Below the pieces are notes generated by a model. It saw nothing but the letters and a program-made list of their open reading frames with translations. It was not told the origin of the DNA and did no database searches. Positions 16,059 to 24,225 of a DNA stretch of 64,000 nucleotides are shown here, in pieces. Position 1 is the first letter of the stretch, and every line of letters starts with the position of its first letter. The position numbers were made by a program, and so were the translations under genes. This stretch comes from Rhodococcus aetherivorans (GTDB lineage: Bacteria; Actinomycetota; Actinomycetes; Mycobacteriales; Mycobacteriaceae): NCBI RefSeq assembly GCF_011058165.1, contig NZ_JAALEG010000009.1:53262-117261 (forward strand), given 5' to 3'.

Positions 16059-18611
16059 TTACCGGACGGATACCGGTTCGGCGGTGACCGTGTCGGCGAC
16101 GAATTGTGCTGTCAGGGCGTACATCTCGGGCGCGGCCGACACGATGGCGTCCATGTTGAAGACCCCGTGGATCATGCCCTCGAACCGGTGAAGCTCGACT
16201 CGAACTCCCGCGTCCTGCAGTGCCCGCGCGTAGTCCTCGGCCTCGTCGCGCGTCGGATCGAGTTCCATGCTGAAGATGAGCGCGGGAGGAAGATCGCGCA
16301 GATTCTCGGCACGAAGGGGTGCGACGGTCTCGGTGACCTCGGCGCCGTTGAGATAGGCACCCCACATGGTGTCCACCGCCTTGACCGAGAGGAACGGCCC
16401 GTCGGCGAACTCGACTCGGGACTGCGTGGACGCCTCGGGGTCGGTCGGCGGATAGACCAGGACCTGCCCAGCCAGCTTCAGACCGGCATCACGGGCACGC
16501 AGCGCCGTCGATGCCGCAAGGTTGCCGCCGGCGCTCTCCCCCATGATCACGATCTTGTCCGCGTCGCCACCGTAGCCGGCGATATTCTCCTGCACCCACC
16601 GAACCGCCTCGAATGCGTCGTCGTGCGCGGCGGGGAAAGGATGCTCCGGCGCCAACCGGTAGTCGACCGAGACGACGATGGCGTCGGTGGCCCGGGCGAT
16701 CTGGCGGCACGGATTGTCGACGACGTCGAGCGAGCCGGCGACCCAGCCGCCACCGTGCAGAAATACGATGACGGGACGCGTTCCCTCCGTCTGTGTGCTC
16801 GGAACATACAGGCGCACAGCAGGATCGACGATGTCGTCTACCTGCATGTCCGGGCCGGGCACCTGCATCCCGACGAGCTGCTCCACCATCGCCCGCGTCT
16901 CCTCGACGGTGCAGTCTTCGAGCGGCTTGTATCCGGGGCGGTGGATGGCACTCAGGGCGGTCACGACCTCGGGGTCGAGTTTGGCCATCGGCGGGACCGC
17001 GGTCTCGACACCGTCGATCGCGAACCCGGCGTAACCGCGCTCGGCCACCTGGGCACAGATGGCTCGGTACACGGGAGCGCCGGCAGCGAAGATGTACGTT
17101 CCGCGCGTCTTGCCGACGACATTGGCCCCCATGTACCACGAACTCTCCGACTGCGGGATCAGAGTCTGATTGAGGATTCCCTCGGCGAAATCACCCCAGC
17201 GAGACTCGGCCTCTGCGGTCGGCTCGATCGTGGTCGCACCCGTGGTACGCAGGTGACCGATCGCTCGGCTGATCCATTCCACGTGATCCTCGATGGCGAG
17301 CGCGTTGTTGTACAGCGCGACAGCGCTTTGCGGTCCGGTGACGGTGAACAGATTCGGGAAGCCGGCGGTCTGGATCCCGAGGTAGGTGCCCGGCACACCG
17401 CTCCACTTCTCGTCGAGGGTCAGCCCGTCGCGGCCGACGATCCCCATCTCGAGCAGCGGCCGAGTGAACACGTCGAAGCCGGTTGCCATGACGAGCACGT
17501 CGATCTCGTACTCGGCTGCGGTGGTCTTCAGGGCGTGCTCGGTGACACGTTCGATCGGAGTACTGCGCACGTCGACCAGGGTCACGTTGTCGCGGTTGTA
17601 GGTCTCGTAGTAGTTCGTCTCGAACGGGGCCCGCTTGGTGGCGTACGGGTGATCGGTGGGGCAGAGCATCTCCGCGATCTTCGGATCCGTCACGCGTTCC
17701 CGGATGCGATCGCGCAGATAGTCGGCGATGGTGTCGTTGGATTCCCTGTTGTAGAGAAGGTCACCGTACGTCGAGACCACCATCCGGAAGCCGCCGCTTC
17801 CGTAGTGCTCGTCGTAGACCTTCTTGCGCTCCTCCGGCGAATCGGCGAGGGCCGAAGGGCGGGGAGCGTCGTACGGTGCGCCGAGGAAGTGATCGCGCGC
17901 CCCGGCGCGCACCTGCTTGTGGTTCTCGGCCAGCCATCGGCGCGCCTCGGGATCGAGCTTCTCGTTCCCCAGCGGCGATGCGAACTGCGCGGTGCGCTGG
18001 AAGACCGTCAGATGTGCGGCGTGCTTCGCAAGTTCCGGGATGAGCTGGATTCCGGTGGCACCGGTTCCGATGATCCCGACGCGCTTGCCGCTGAAGTCGA
18101 CCGGCTCGTGCGGCCACGAGCTCGTCTGCAGAACCTCACCCTTGAAGTCTTCGATCCCGGGGAACTCCGGCTTCTTCGGGATCGATACGTTGCCGGTTCC
18201 GCAGACGACGTACCGGGCAGTGCACGTGCGTCCGTCGTCGGTGCCGACGGTCCAGTACTGCCCCTCGTCGTTCCACACCATCGAGGTCACCCGAGTGTTG
18301 AATTGGAACGAGCGCTTCAGGTCGAGACGGTCCGCCACCCACTCGAGGTAGTTCAGAATCTCCGGCTGTGCGGCGTACTTCTCCGTCCACTGCCACTCGC
18401 GCTGGATCTCCTCGGAGAACGAGTACGAGTAGTAGACCGAGTCGAAATCGCACCGTGCCCCCGGATAGCGGTTCCACCACCACGTGCCGCCCGGCCCGCC
18501 GCCGGCGTCGAACGCCTGCACCTCCAGACCGAGTTCGTTACGCAGCTTGTGAACAGCGTACAAGCCGGCGAACCCGGCTCCGACGATCACTACATCCTTG
18601 TCGGTCTTCAT
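16059..18611 (-). CDS. Baeyer-Villiger monooxygenase fused to an HSL-type esterase
   Basis: An 850-residue bifunctional enzyme. Residues 1-535 are a class B flavin monooxygenase: FAD motif GAGFAG (11-16), NADPH motif GTGATG (182-187), ATGFD (376-380) and Arg327 in ATKRAPFE, aligned with the catalytic arginine of phenylacetone monooxygenase. The BVMO fingerprint is present as FKGEVLQTSSWP (156-167), but its usual histidine is Gln162. Residues about 595-850 are a hormone-sensitive-lipase-type hydrolase: HGGGW oxyanion loop (619-623), GESAGG with Ser693, Asp785 in ELDPTRDE and His815 in GMIHG. A ketone would be converted to an ester and cut to alcohol plus acid in one polypeptide. GAGGAG precedes the ATG at 18611. 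A PucR-type regulator is divergent. The substrate is unknown; steroids or long or cyclic ketones are plausible. Confidence 0.87.
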   Translation of the reverse strand: MKTDKDVVIVGAGFAGLYAVHKLRNELGLEVQAFDAGGGPGGTWWWNRYPGARCDFDSVYYSYSFSEEIQREWQWTEKYAAQPEILNYLEWVADRLDLKRSFQFNTRVTSMVWNDEGQYWTVGTDDGRTCTARYVVCGTGNVSIPKKPEFPGIEDFKGEVLQTSSWPHEPVDFSGKRVGIIGTGATGIQLIPELAKHAAHLTVFQRTAQFASPLGNEKLDPEARRWLAENHKQVRAGARDHFLGAPYDAPRPSALADSPEERKKVYDEHYGSGGFRMVVSTYGDLLYNRESNDTIADYLRDRIRERVTDPKIAEMLCPTDHPYATKRAPFETNYYETYNRDNVTLVDVRSTPIERVTEHALKTTAAEYEIDVLVMATGFDVFTRPLLEMGIVGRDGLTLDEKWSGVPGTYLGIQTAGFPNLFTVTGPQSAVALYNNALAIEDHVEWISRAIGHLRTTGATTIEPTAEAESRWGDFAEGILNQTLIPQSESSWYMGANVVGKTRGTYIFAAGAPVYRAICAQVAERGYAGFAIDGVETAVPPMAKLDPEVVTALSAIHRPGYKPLEDCTVEETRAMVEQLVGMQVPGPDMQVDDIVDPAVRLYVPSTQTEGTRPVIVFLHGGGWVAGSLDVVDNPCRQIARATDAIVVSVDYRLAPEHPFPAAHDDAFEAVRWVQENIAGYGGDADKIVIMGESAGGNLAASTALRARDAGLKLAGQVLVYPPTDPEASTQSRVEFADGPFLSVKAVDTMWGAYLNGAEVTETVAPLRAENLRDLPPALIFSMELDPTRDEAEDYARALQDAGVRVELHRFEGMIHGVFNMDAIVSAAPEMYALTAQFVADTVTAEPVSVR

Positions 18612-18696
18612 ACTCGACCACTCCTCGTGAAATTCCAGTTCGGACCTTCTGAGCAGTGAGCGTAGTCACACCACGATTGCGCCTTCTATGGTGAAA

Positions 18697-18712
18697 TGCG
18701 CAGACTTGCGCA
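18697..18712. promoter_or_regulatory. Repeated TGCGCA elements between the fusion gene and the PucR-type regulator
   Basis: TGCGCA occurs at 18697-18702 and again at 18707-18712, ten bases (one helical turn) apart, and GGCGCATA follows around 18729. The elements lie in the 145-bp divergent promoter region. They are a reasonable candidate operator for the adjacent PucR-family protein, inferred from position and spacing. Confidence 0.4.
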
Positions 18713-18756
18713 CAAGCTTTGACCATTTGGCGCATACGATCAGCAGAGGTGACAGC

Positions 18757-19971
18757 ATGTCGGGTGACGATCAGGTCGCGACGTACGTCCACGACGTCGC
18801 GGTAGCCCTGCTTCCGGAACTGCCGGACCTCGGCTCGGGTACGGCTGCATACATCTTCGAACGCGTCCCCGAGTTCGCGCGGCAGGAAGTGTCCGAGGTC
18901 GCGCTCGCCGCCTGCCAGGCCAACAGTGCTGCGCTTCTCGACGCGCTGATGCGGGGGATCACCATCGATGCAATGGCGCCCTCCGAGGAAGTCATCCGGA
19001 CGACCCGAGACCTGGCGAAGGCGATCAGCCTCGACACGCTGGTCAGTGGCTACCAGGTCGGAATCGCGTACTGGTGCAGCCGATGGACCCGTGCGGTCGA
19101 GCGGTACTGCGACCGGGCCGGCGTGCCCGTGGCACTACGGGTCACGGACTACGGGACGACGTTTCTGTTGTCCTGGCTCCAAATGATCACCAACAGGTTG
19201 AGTGTTGCGTATCGCGATGAGGCCGAGCGACTCTCGCGCGAATGGTCGATGGCGCGAACCGAAGAAGCGCGGCGGATTCTCGCGTCGGACGACGTGGACA
19301 TCACCACCGCCAGCCGCCGCCTCGGCTACGATCTCACGCGACATCATGTGGCTCTGGTGGTTGTTCGTGACGGCAGCAATCAGGCACCATTGGAGGCCAC
19401 GGCCCGCGAGCTCGCCGGCACCATCTCGGGCTCGCGACCACTGACCCTGCTTGTGGACAGCGACACGCTGTGGTGTTGGATCCCCACGAACACCGAGGCG
19501 CGGGCGACGCCGGTGAGAGAAGGAGTGACCTGTGGACAGGGGCGACCCGGCCGCGGACTCGACGGGTTCCGGCTCAGCCATCGCCAGGCACTCGAAGCAG
19601 TCCGGGTAGCACGCCTGGCAGGCCGCGGATTCCCGGCCGTCACGCACTTCTCGGACATCGAGCTCACCGCGCTCTGCAGTCATGAACCCGCAGCACTGAG
19701 CCAGTTCGTCACCTCGGTGCTCGGTGCGCTGGCGGACCCCTCGCCGCACAATCGGTTGCTCCGCGAAACGCTACGTAGCTTCTACGCCGAGAACTGCAAT
19801 TACCGCGCGACTGCGGCCCGACTTCTGCTACACCACAACACGATCCGCTATCGTTTGGCCAAGGCCGAGGAGGCATTGGGGCGTGGGATACTCGACAGGC
19901 GCCTCGAGACCGAGATTGCCTTGCACCTGGAGGCACAGCTTGGTACGCACACGAATGATGCCGATGAGTAG
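18757..19971 (+). CDS. PucR/CdaR-family transcriptional regulator
   Basis: A 404-residue regulator with an N-terminal effector region (about 1-170, RsbRD-like helical), a degenerate GGDEF-like middle part and a C-terminal PucR-type helix-turn-helix. The last is recognised by LRETLRSFYAENCNYRATAA followed by RLLLHHNTIRYRLAKAEEALG. Members usually activate neighbouring catabolic genes in response to a substrate. The ATG at 18757 has AGAGGTGA upstream; an in-frame ATG 23 codons earlier falls inside the repeated operator-like elements. Divergence from the monooxygenase/esterase fusion suggests it controls that gene and probably the SRPBCC/synthetase gene behind it. Confidence 0.85.
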   Translation: MSGDDQVATYVHDVAVALLPELPDLGSGTAAYIFERVPEFARQEVSEVALAACQANSAALLDALMRGITIDAMAPSEEVIRTTRDLAKAISLDTLVSGYQVGIAYWCSRWTRAVERYCDRAGVPVALRVTDYGTTFLLSWLQMITNRLSVAYRDEAERLSREWSMARTEEARRILASDDVDITTASRRLGYDLTRHHVALVVVRDGSNQAPLEATARELAGTISGSRPLTLLVDSDTLWCWIPTNTEARATPVREGVTCGQGRPGRGLDGFRLSHRQALEAVRVARLAGRGFPAVTHFSDIELTALCSHEPAALSQFVTSVLGALADPSPHNRLLRETLRSFYAENCNYRATAARLLLHHNTIRYRLAKAEEALGRGILDRRLETEIALHLEAQLGTHTNDADE

Positions 19972-20058
19972 GTCGTCAACGTCCATCTCGTCATCTCGGC
20001 GGCACCTCGAGCGGCGCTCCTCAGCAAGACCATCACAATGATCGAGGTTCGATGCAGT

Positions 20059-20751
20059 TCAGTCATCGAGCATGGTGAGGTAGGTATCGAGCTGGGCCGC
20101 GCCGGCGAGAAGGTTGCGGCTGCGCGTGGTCAGCCGATCCTGCCAGGAGCCTAGGAAGGCGGCCAACGCGTCCGCCCCGCCCGCCGTGCGCAGCGACTCG
20201 AGGAACCGGGCGACCTGGGACAGCGGGTAGCCGCCCTGGCGCAGTTGCCGTGCGATCTCGGCGTCGCGCACGCAGTCCGGTCCGTATTGGCGATAGCCCG
20301 TTGCCCGGTCGCGGTCGGGGCGCAGGATGCCCTGGGTCTCCCAGGTGCGCAGCGTGGCCGGGTGCACGCCGAGTCGGCGGGCGAGTTCGCCCACAGTCAG
20401 CGGTCCACCGCGGACAGCAGTCGGTGCCGTGGCGGACAGGGCGCCCAGGGCCGTTGCGACCTCGGTGCGGGTGCCGCGTTCGGCGAGCAGCGCGACGTGC
20501 GCGGCGTCGATCAGCCGGTAGGCGGACTCGGTGTCGCCGCGGTTGACTGAACGCATGATGCCTGTTGCCTGCCGGTGCCCGTGGCCGCCGCGCAACGCGA
20601 GGAAGGCGCGTAGAGCCTGCGCGTGCAGGGGCGTGTAGCGCCGGTAGCCGGTCTCGCTGCGCTCGGTCGGCGGGAGGATGCCCGCGTCGTCGTAGTTGCG
20701 GATCGCCTGTGCGGACAACTTGTGTTCCCGGGCGAGGTCGATGGGTCGCAA
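20059..20751 (-). CDS. MerR-family regulator with two helix-turn-helix domains
   Basis: A 230-residue protein containing two MerR-like DNA-binding domains. The first (about residues 2-70) reads RPIDLAREHKLSAQAIRNYD with a GYRRYTP wing. The second (about 115-185) reads LTVGELARRLGVHPATLRTW with a GYRQYGP wing. Ordinary MerR proteins have one such domain and dimerise; two in one chain suggest a pseudo-dimer or an unusual DNA geometry. No cysteine-rich metal site is present. The start is TTG at 20751 with GGAGGT five bases upstream. It is divergent from the erythromycin-esterase-family gene, separated by a dyad that fits a MerR-type promoter. Confidence 0.8.
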   Translation of the reverse strand: MRPIDLAREHKLSAQAIRNYDDAGILPPTERSETGYRRYTPLHAQALRAFLALRGGHGHRQATGIMRSVNRGDTESAYRLIDAAHVALLAERGTRTEVATALGALSATAPTAVRGGPLTVGELARRLGVHPATLRTWETQGILRPDRDRATGYRQYGPDCVRDAEIARQLRQGGYPLSQVARFLESLRTAGGADALAAFLGSWQDRLTTRSRNLLAGAAQLDTYLTMLDD

Positions 20752-20770
20752 CGTGCACCTCCGATTGAGG

Positions 20771-20806
20771 CTTCTACCTCCGGATTCCTGGTCGGAATCG
20801 CAGAAG
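20771..20806. promoter_or_regulatory. Nested dyad in the merR/esterase-family divergent region
   Basis: Two inverted repeats are nested: CTTCT (20771-20775) with AGAAG (20802-20806), and GATTCC (20783-20788) with GGAATC (20794-20799). The element lies between the divergent MerR gene and the erythromycin-esterase-family gene. MerR proteins bind such dyads between promoter elements, so this is the likely operator. Confidence 0.5.
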
Positions 20807-20864
20807 TTTCACCTGATTCTTCAACGATATCGTCGAGGGCAGTTCCTTCCGACAAGGGGTGTTC

Positions 20865-22082
20865 ATGTCTACTGCCGCAGCACTGCGTGGAATCGGCCGC
20901 CAACTCGACGACCCGGCGAGCCTGGGCCGCGCCCTCGACGAACTGCTCGCCACGCGGCCCGAGCCGCCGACCCTGCTCGCCCTCGGCGAGCCGACCCACG
21001 GGATCGAGGCGTTCCCGTTTCTGCGCAACGAACTCCTCGGTCACCTCGTCGAACGGGGGTACCGGTCGATCGTGCTGGAGACCGATGTCTTCGCCGCGTC
21101 CGTCGTCGACGACTACGTGGCCGGGGGAACGGCGGAGATCGACACGGTGCTCGCGACCGGGTTCAGCCACGGGTTCGGCGCGGTGCCGGGCAACCGCGAA
21201 CTCGTCGAATGGCTCCGCGCGCACAATGCCGGCCGCGCGGAGCAGGATCGGGTTCGCTTCCACGGCTTCGACGCGCCGTTGGAGTTCTCCGGGGCGCCGA
21301 GCCCGCGACGCGCACTGTCCTCGGCCAACGACTACCTGCCCGCGGCGCTGCGGCCCGCATCGGTCCGCGACCTCGACGCGCTGCTCGGCGAGGACGCGGA
21401 CTGGACGAACCAGGCGGCCATGTTCGACCCGGCAGCGTCCGTCGGCGACTCCGATCGCGCTCGCGCCCTGCGCATTGTCGCCGACGACCTCGCCAGCGCC
21501 CTGCGCCGCGCGGCACCCGGCCTGCGCTCCGCCGACCCGACCGGCTACGACCACGCCGTCGCGCACGCGCGCACCGCCCAGGGCCTGCTGCGCTATCACG
21601 CCGCCATGGCCAGTCCCGCACCCGATCGCATCGCGACCTTGCTCAGCCTGCGCGCCGAGATGATGGCCGAGAACCTGCTCGCGATCGTTGCCCAGGAGCA
21701 GCGACGCGGGCCGAGTCTGGTGTTCGCGCACAACGTTCACCTCCAGCGTGCGCAGTCCCACATGCCGGTCGGCGAGAGCGAGGTGAGCTGGGGGAGCGCC
21801 GGCGCGCTCGTCGGGCTCACCCTCGGCGAGCGCTATGTGTTCCTGGCCACCGACGCCAACCCCGACAGCGATCCGGGCACCCTCCAGGGCGTGTTGGCCG
21901 AGGCGACCACCCGCCGCGCCCTGTTCCCGGCACCGGCCCTGCGCGCCGCGCTTGCCCCGTCGATGGGCACGGGCGAACCGATCGTGCCCGGCCACATCCC
22001 GCTGGGCCCGGCAGACCTGGACGGCGCCGACGCGGTCATCTTCGTCGCCGACACCGACGGAAGACGGCATCAGTACTGGTAG
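20865..22082 (+). CDS. Erythromycin esterase-family protein
   Basis: A 405-residue protein of the erythromycin-esterase/succinoglycan-biosynthesis-like superfamily. The family's conserved elements are visible: LALGEPTHGIEAFPFLRNEL with the Glu/His pair, YRSIVLETDVFAAS, and VFAHNVHLQRA with its histidine. The Ere enzymes open the macrolactone of macrolides, but many family members have no known substrate, so resistance should not be assumed. The ATG at 20865 with AAGGGG upstream was chosen over an in-frame GTG two codons earlier. The two-domain MerR regulator is divergent and probably controls it. A 194-base gap with no evident feature follows. Confidence 0.8.
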   Translation: MSTAAALRGIGRQLDDPASLGRALDELLATRPEPPTLLALGEPTHGIEAFPFLRNELLGHLVERGYRSIVLETDVFAASVVDDYVAGGTAEIDTVLATGFSHGFGAVPGNRELVEWLRAHNAGRAEQDRVRFHGFDAPLEFSGAPSPRRALSSANDYLPAALRPASVRDLDALLGEDADWTNQAAMFDPAASVGDSDRARALRIVADDLASALRRAAPGLRSADPTGYDHAVAHARTAQGLLRYHAAMASPAPDRIATLLSLRAEMMAENLLAIVAQEQRRGPSLVFAHNVHLQRAQSHMPVGESEVSWGSAGALVGLTLGERYVFLATDANPDSDPGTLQGVLAEATTRRALFPAPALRAALAPSMGTGEPIVPGHIPLGPADLDGADAVIFVADTDGRRHQYW

Positions 22083-22276
22083 CCGCACTCGACGCGCAGG
22101 CCAAGGTCCGCGGAAGCCCCTCACCGAACGAGGACCGTCGCTCGAAATAGGCTGCACAACAAGGAATCTGGTGCGCAGACCGATATAGCGGGTTCGAATG
22201 GTGCGCACCCGTCACTCCTGGTACCCGCTCACGTTCGCCCGGGCGACGGTAGAACACCACCGGACGGTCACCCCGG

Positions 22277-22783
22277 TCACGGGAGTGGCACGCCGACCTC
22301 GTCTATCGCCAGCCACAGGCCGCCGAACTCCTCGACCTTGTGGCACAGCACCTGTCCGGGCTCCTCGTCGGCATAGAAGTACAGCGGGTGCCCGGCGTAG
22401 GTGACCTGAGCGGTCCCGTCGGAGCGCGACGTGGTGCCCAGCAGCCCCTGGTCGGCGTCACCGGCCGCGACGGGAGCACCGACGGTGAGCACCGGCGGCC
22501 ACGCCACGGCACAGTCCCCGTAGCAGTCGGGGACCGTGCCTGCCTCCCGGTCGAAGATGTAGATCGCCTGGTCCCTCCGGTCGAAGAGCATTTCACCGAT
22601 GGGACCGTTCGCCGTGGTGATCACCGTCGGCTCGCCGGCCGTGGTCACCGCAGGTTCCGACGCCGGGACGACATCGTAGGAGCTCTCGCCCGTCGCCCCA
22701 CAGCCGGTGGCGACGAGCACCACGAGCGGGAGGAGCGCGCACCACACGGCCCCCGGCCCCCGCTCGCCGATCTGTGCCGGCAT
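22277..22783 (-). CDS. Secreted lipoprotein with COG4315-type repeat
   Basis: A 168-residue lipoprotein. The signal peptide ends in LVATGC, so Cys28 is the likely lipidation site. The mature part has the short repeat family seen in COG4315/DUF lipoproteins: an ANGPIGEMLFDRRDQAIYIFD strand segment, DCYGDCAVAWPPVL, and GTAQVTYAGHPLYFYADE. These proteins are extracytoplasmic and their role is unknown; the paired cysteines might bind a cofactor or form a disulfide. The ATG overlaps the stop of the upstream flavodoxin-like gene by 4 bases (ATGA), so it is translationally coupled to that gene. Confidence 0.82.
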   Translation of the reverse strand: MPAQIGERGPGAVWCALLPLVVLVATGCGATGESSYDVVPASEPAVTTAGEPTVITTANGPIGEMLFDRRDQAIYIFDREAGTVPDCYGDCAVAWPPVLTVGAPVAAGDADQGLLGTTSRSDGTAQVTYAGHPLYFYADEEPGQVLCHKVEEFGGLWLAIDEVGVPLP

Positions 22784-23529
22784 CACCGATGCTCGGGGTT
22801 CTCGAACGACGGATGACACCCGGCGTCCCACAGCGATCGCTGGTTGCCACCCACCGGAAAGCCGCCGGCCCGCACGAGCAGTGCGGCGGTGTGCATGAGG
22901 TTGTAGGTCATGAACGTGGTGTTGCGATTGGTGAAGTCGTTCTCCGGGCCGCCCGACCCCGGATCGAGGTACGAGGGACCCGGGCCGGCCTCCCCGATCC
23001 AGCCGGCGTCGGCCTGCGGCGGGATCACGTATCCGAGGTGCTGGAGGCTGTAGAGGATGTTCATCGCGCAGTGCTTGACGCCGTCCTCGTTGCCGGTGAT
23101 CAGGCAACCGCCCGCGCGGCCGTAGTACGCGTACTGGCCGTGCTCGTTGAGCAGCGAGGAACAGCCGTAGAGACGTTCGACGACCTTCTTGGTGACCGAC
23201 GAATTGTCACCCAGCCAGATGGGCCCGGCGATGACGAGGATGTGCGCGGCGAGGATCCGGTCGAACAACTGCGGCCATTCGTCGCTCGGCCATCCGTGCT
23301 CCGTCATGTCGGGGTACACGCCCGTCGCGATGTCGTGGTCGACGGCCCGGATCTGGTCCACCTTGACACCTTCGCGTTCCATCAACGCCACACTGCGATC
23401 GATCAACCCCTGCGTGTTGCTGGTCTCGGGCGATCGTTTGAGCGTGCAGTTGACGAACATGGCACGCAGTCCCTCGAACTGCGGCGGTCCGCCCGCGCCC
23501 TGCGACTCCTCGAACACCGGTTCGGCCAT
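22783..23529 (-). CDS. Flavodoxin-like NADPH-dependent FMN reductase
   Basis: A 248-residue protein of the flavodoxin/NADPH-dependent FMN reductase fold. The FMN phosphate loop is near NCTLKRSPETSNTQGLID, and IAGPIWLGDNSSVTKKVVER is the characteristic second flavin-binding segment. It probably reduces FMN or a quinone using NAD(P)H in the cytosol; the C-terminal third (about 175 onwards) is an extension not needed for the fold. ATG at 23529 is preceded by GGGAGGA. Coupling to the downstream lipoprotein suggests a shared redox role at the cell surface, which is inference. Confidence 0.8.
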   Translation of the reverse strand: MAEPVFEESQGAGGPPQFEGLRAMFVNCTLKRSPETSNTQGLIDRSVALMEREGVKVDQIRAVDHDIATGVYPDMTEHGWPSDEWPQLFDRILAAHILVIAGPIWLGDNSSVTKKVVERLYGCSSLLNEHGQYAYYGRAGGCLITGNEDGVKHCAMNILYSLQHLGYVIPPQADAGWIGEAGPGPSYLDPGSGGPENDFTNRNTTFMTYNLMHTAALLVRAGGFPVGGNQRSLWDAGCHPSFENPEHR

Positions 23530-23733
23530 GGGTCCTCCCATACGAGATCCGCACGCCTACGATAGGCCGCGACGACACCCCGCGGAGGCGGTTCCGTGTC
23601 TCCTCTGCTGCCGGAGACCTACGGTAACGTTCGGAACATCGTTGCCCGGGGAAGGGATCGGCACCCGTGACCGACGAACTCGCGCAGCGAGGACGCGTCG
23701 TGAGCGTGCGACTCGAACCCGCGGGACCGAGCG

Positions 23734-24024
23734 TCAGGCCGCCTGTGCGACCTCGGCTCGGACGTCCGTGGCCACCGGGACCGACTTCTGCTTCTCCGGC
23801 TGCGTGACCGTGGAGCGCGAGGGCGCACCGCAGTTCCCCGTGGCCCGGCACAGCAGGTGCGTGGCCGCGCAGAACGCCCCGCCGAGTGCCGCCCAGAGGA
23901 GCGAACCGAACATCCACATCCCCACCACGGCTACGGCCAGCACCAGCACGCCGTCCAGCACGAAAGCCACCACGGGGTGCGCGACCAGAGGCTCGTCGTT
24001 GCCGCCCTGTCGTTCCGTCTCCAT
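23734..24024 (-). CDS. Small two-helix membrane protein, unknown function
   Basis: A 96-residue protein with two predicted membrane helices (about residues 18-38 and 42-60), an acidic N-terminus and a hydrophilic C-terminal tail. Two cysteines lie in and just after the second helix (AFCAATHLLCRATGNCG). AAAGGAG precedes the ATG. I do not recognise a family. It lies about 200 bases downstream of nothing it clearly pairs with; its neighbours on the same strand are the flavodoxin-like and lipoprotein genes. Confidence 0.6.
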   Translation of the reverse strand: METERQGGNDEPLVAHPVVAFVLDGVLVLAVAVVGMWMFGSLLWAALGGAFCAATHLLCRATGNCGAPSRSTVTQPEKQKSVPVATDVRAEVAQAA

Positions 24025-24156
24025 CCGCCCGTCTCCTTTCCTGCCGACTCCGTATCCGATACCCAGCCCGGACGGAATTCACACCCTCGGTGCACGAACA
24101 GGGGACGAGAGGAGCACCGCGACGATCCGGATACGCGTTCGACTGGCGAAATCGTT

Positions 24157-24185
24157 TTGTGATGCGATACAAATGAGTGCATAAT
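24157..24185 (+). promoter_or_regulatory. Strong housekeeping-type promoter
   Basis: TTGTGA and CATAAT are separated by exactly 17 bases, an unusually good -35/-10 match for this GC-rich genome. The local sequence is AT-rich compared with its surroundings. It points to the small membrane-protein gene at 24226, giving a leader of about 33 bases. Confidence 0.6.
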
Positions 24186-24225
24186 GTGAGAGCGATCACA
24201 CTGTGGTACGGCAGGGGGTACATCA

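Noticed and set aside
16059..18611. Possibility that the monooxygenase and esterase are two genes merged by a sequencing error
   Set aside because: The frame runs through without a stop, no start codon with a ribosome binding site lies at the domain boundary near 16990, and the linker is ordinary coding sequence. Kept as one gene, with resequencing suggested.
15849..18659. A plus-strand open frame of 936 codons opposite the monooxygenase/esterase fusion
   Set aside because: The minus strand carries intact flavin, NADPH and hydrolase motifs in order; the plus frame has none.
20865..22082. Calling the erythromycin-esterase-family gene a macrolide resistance gene
   Set aside because: Family membership alone does not show macrolide hydrolysis; many members have other or unknown substrates.
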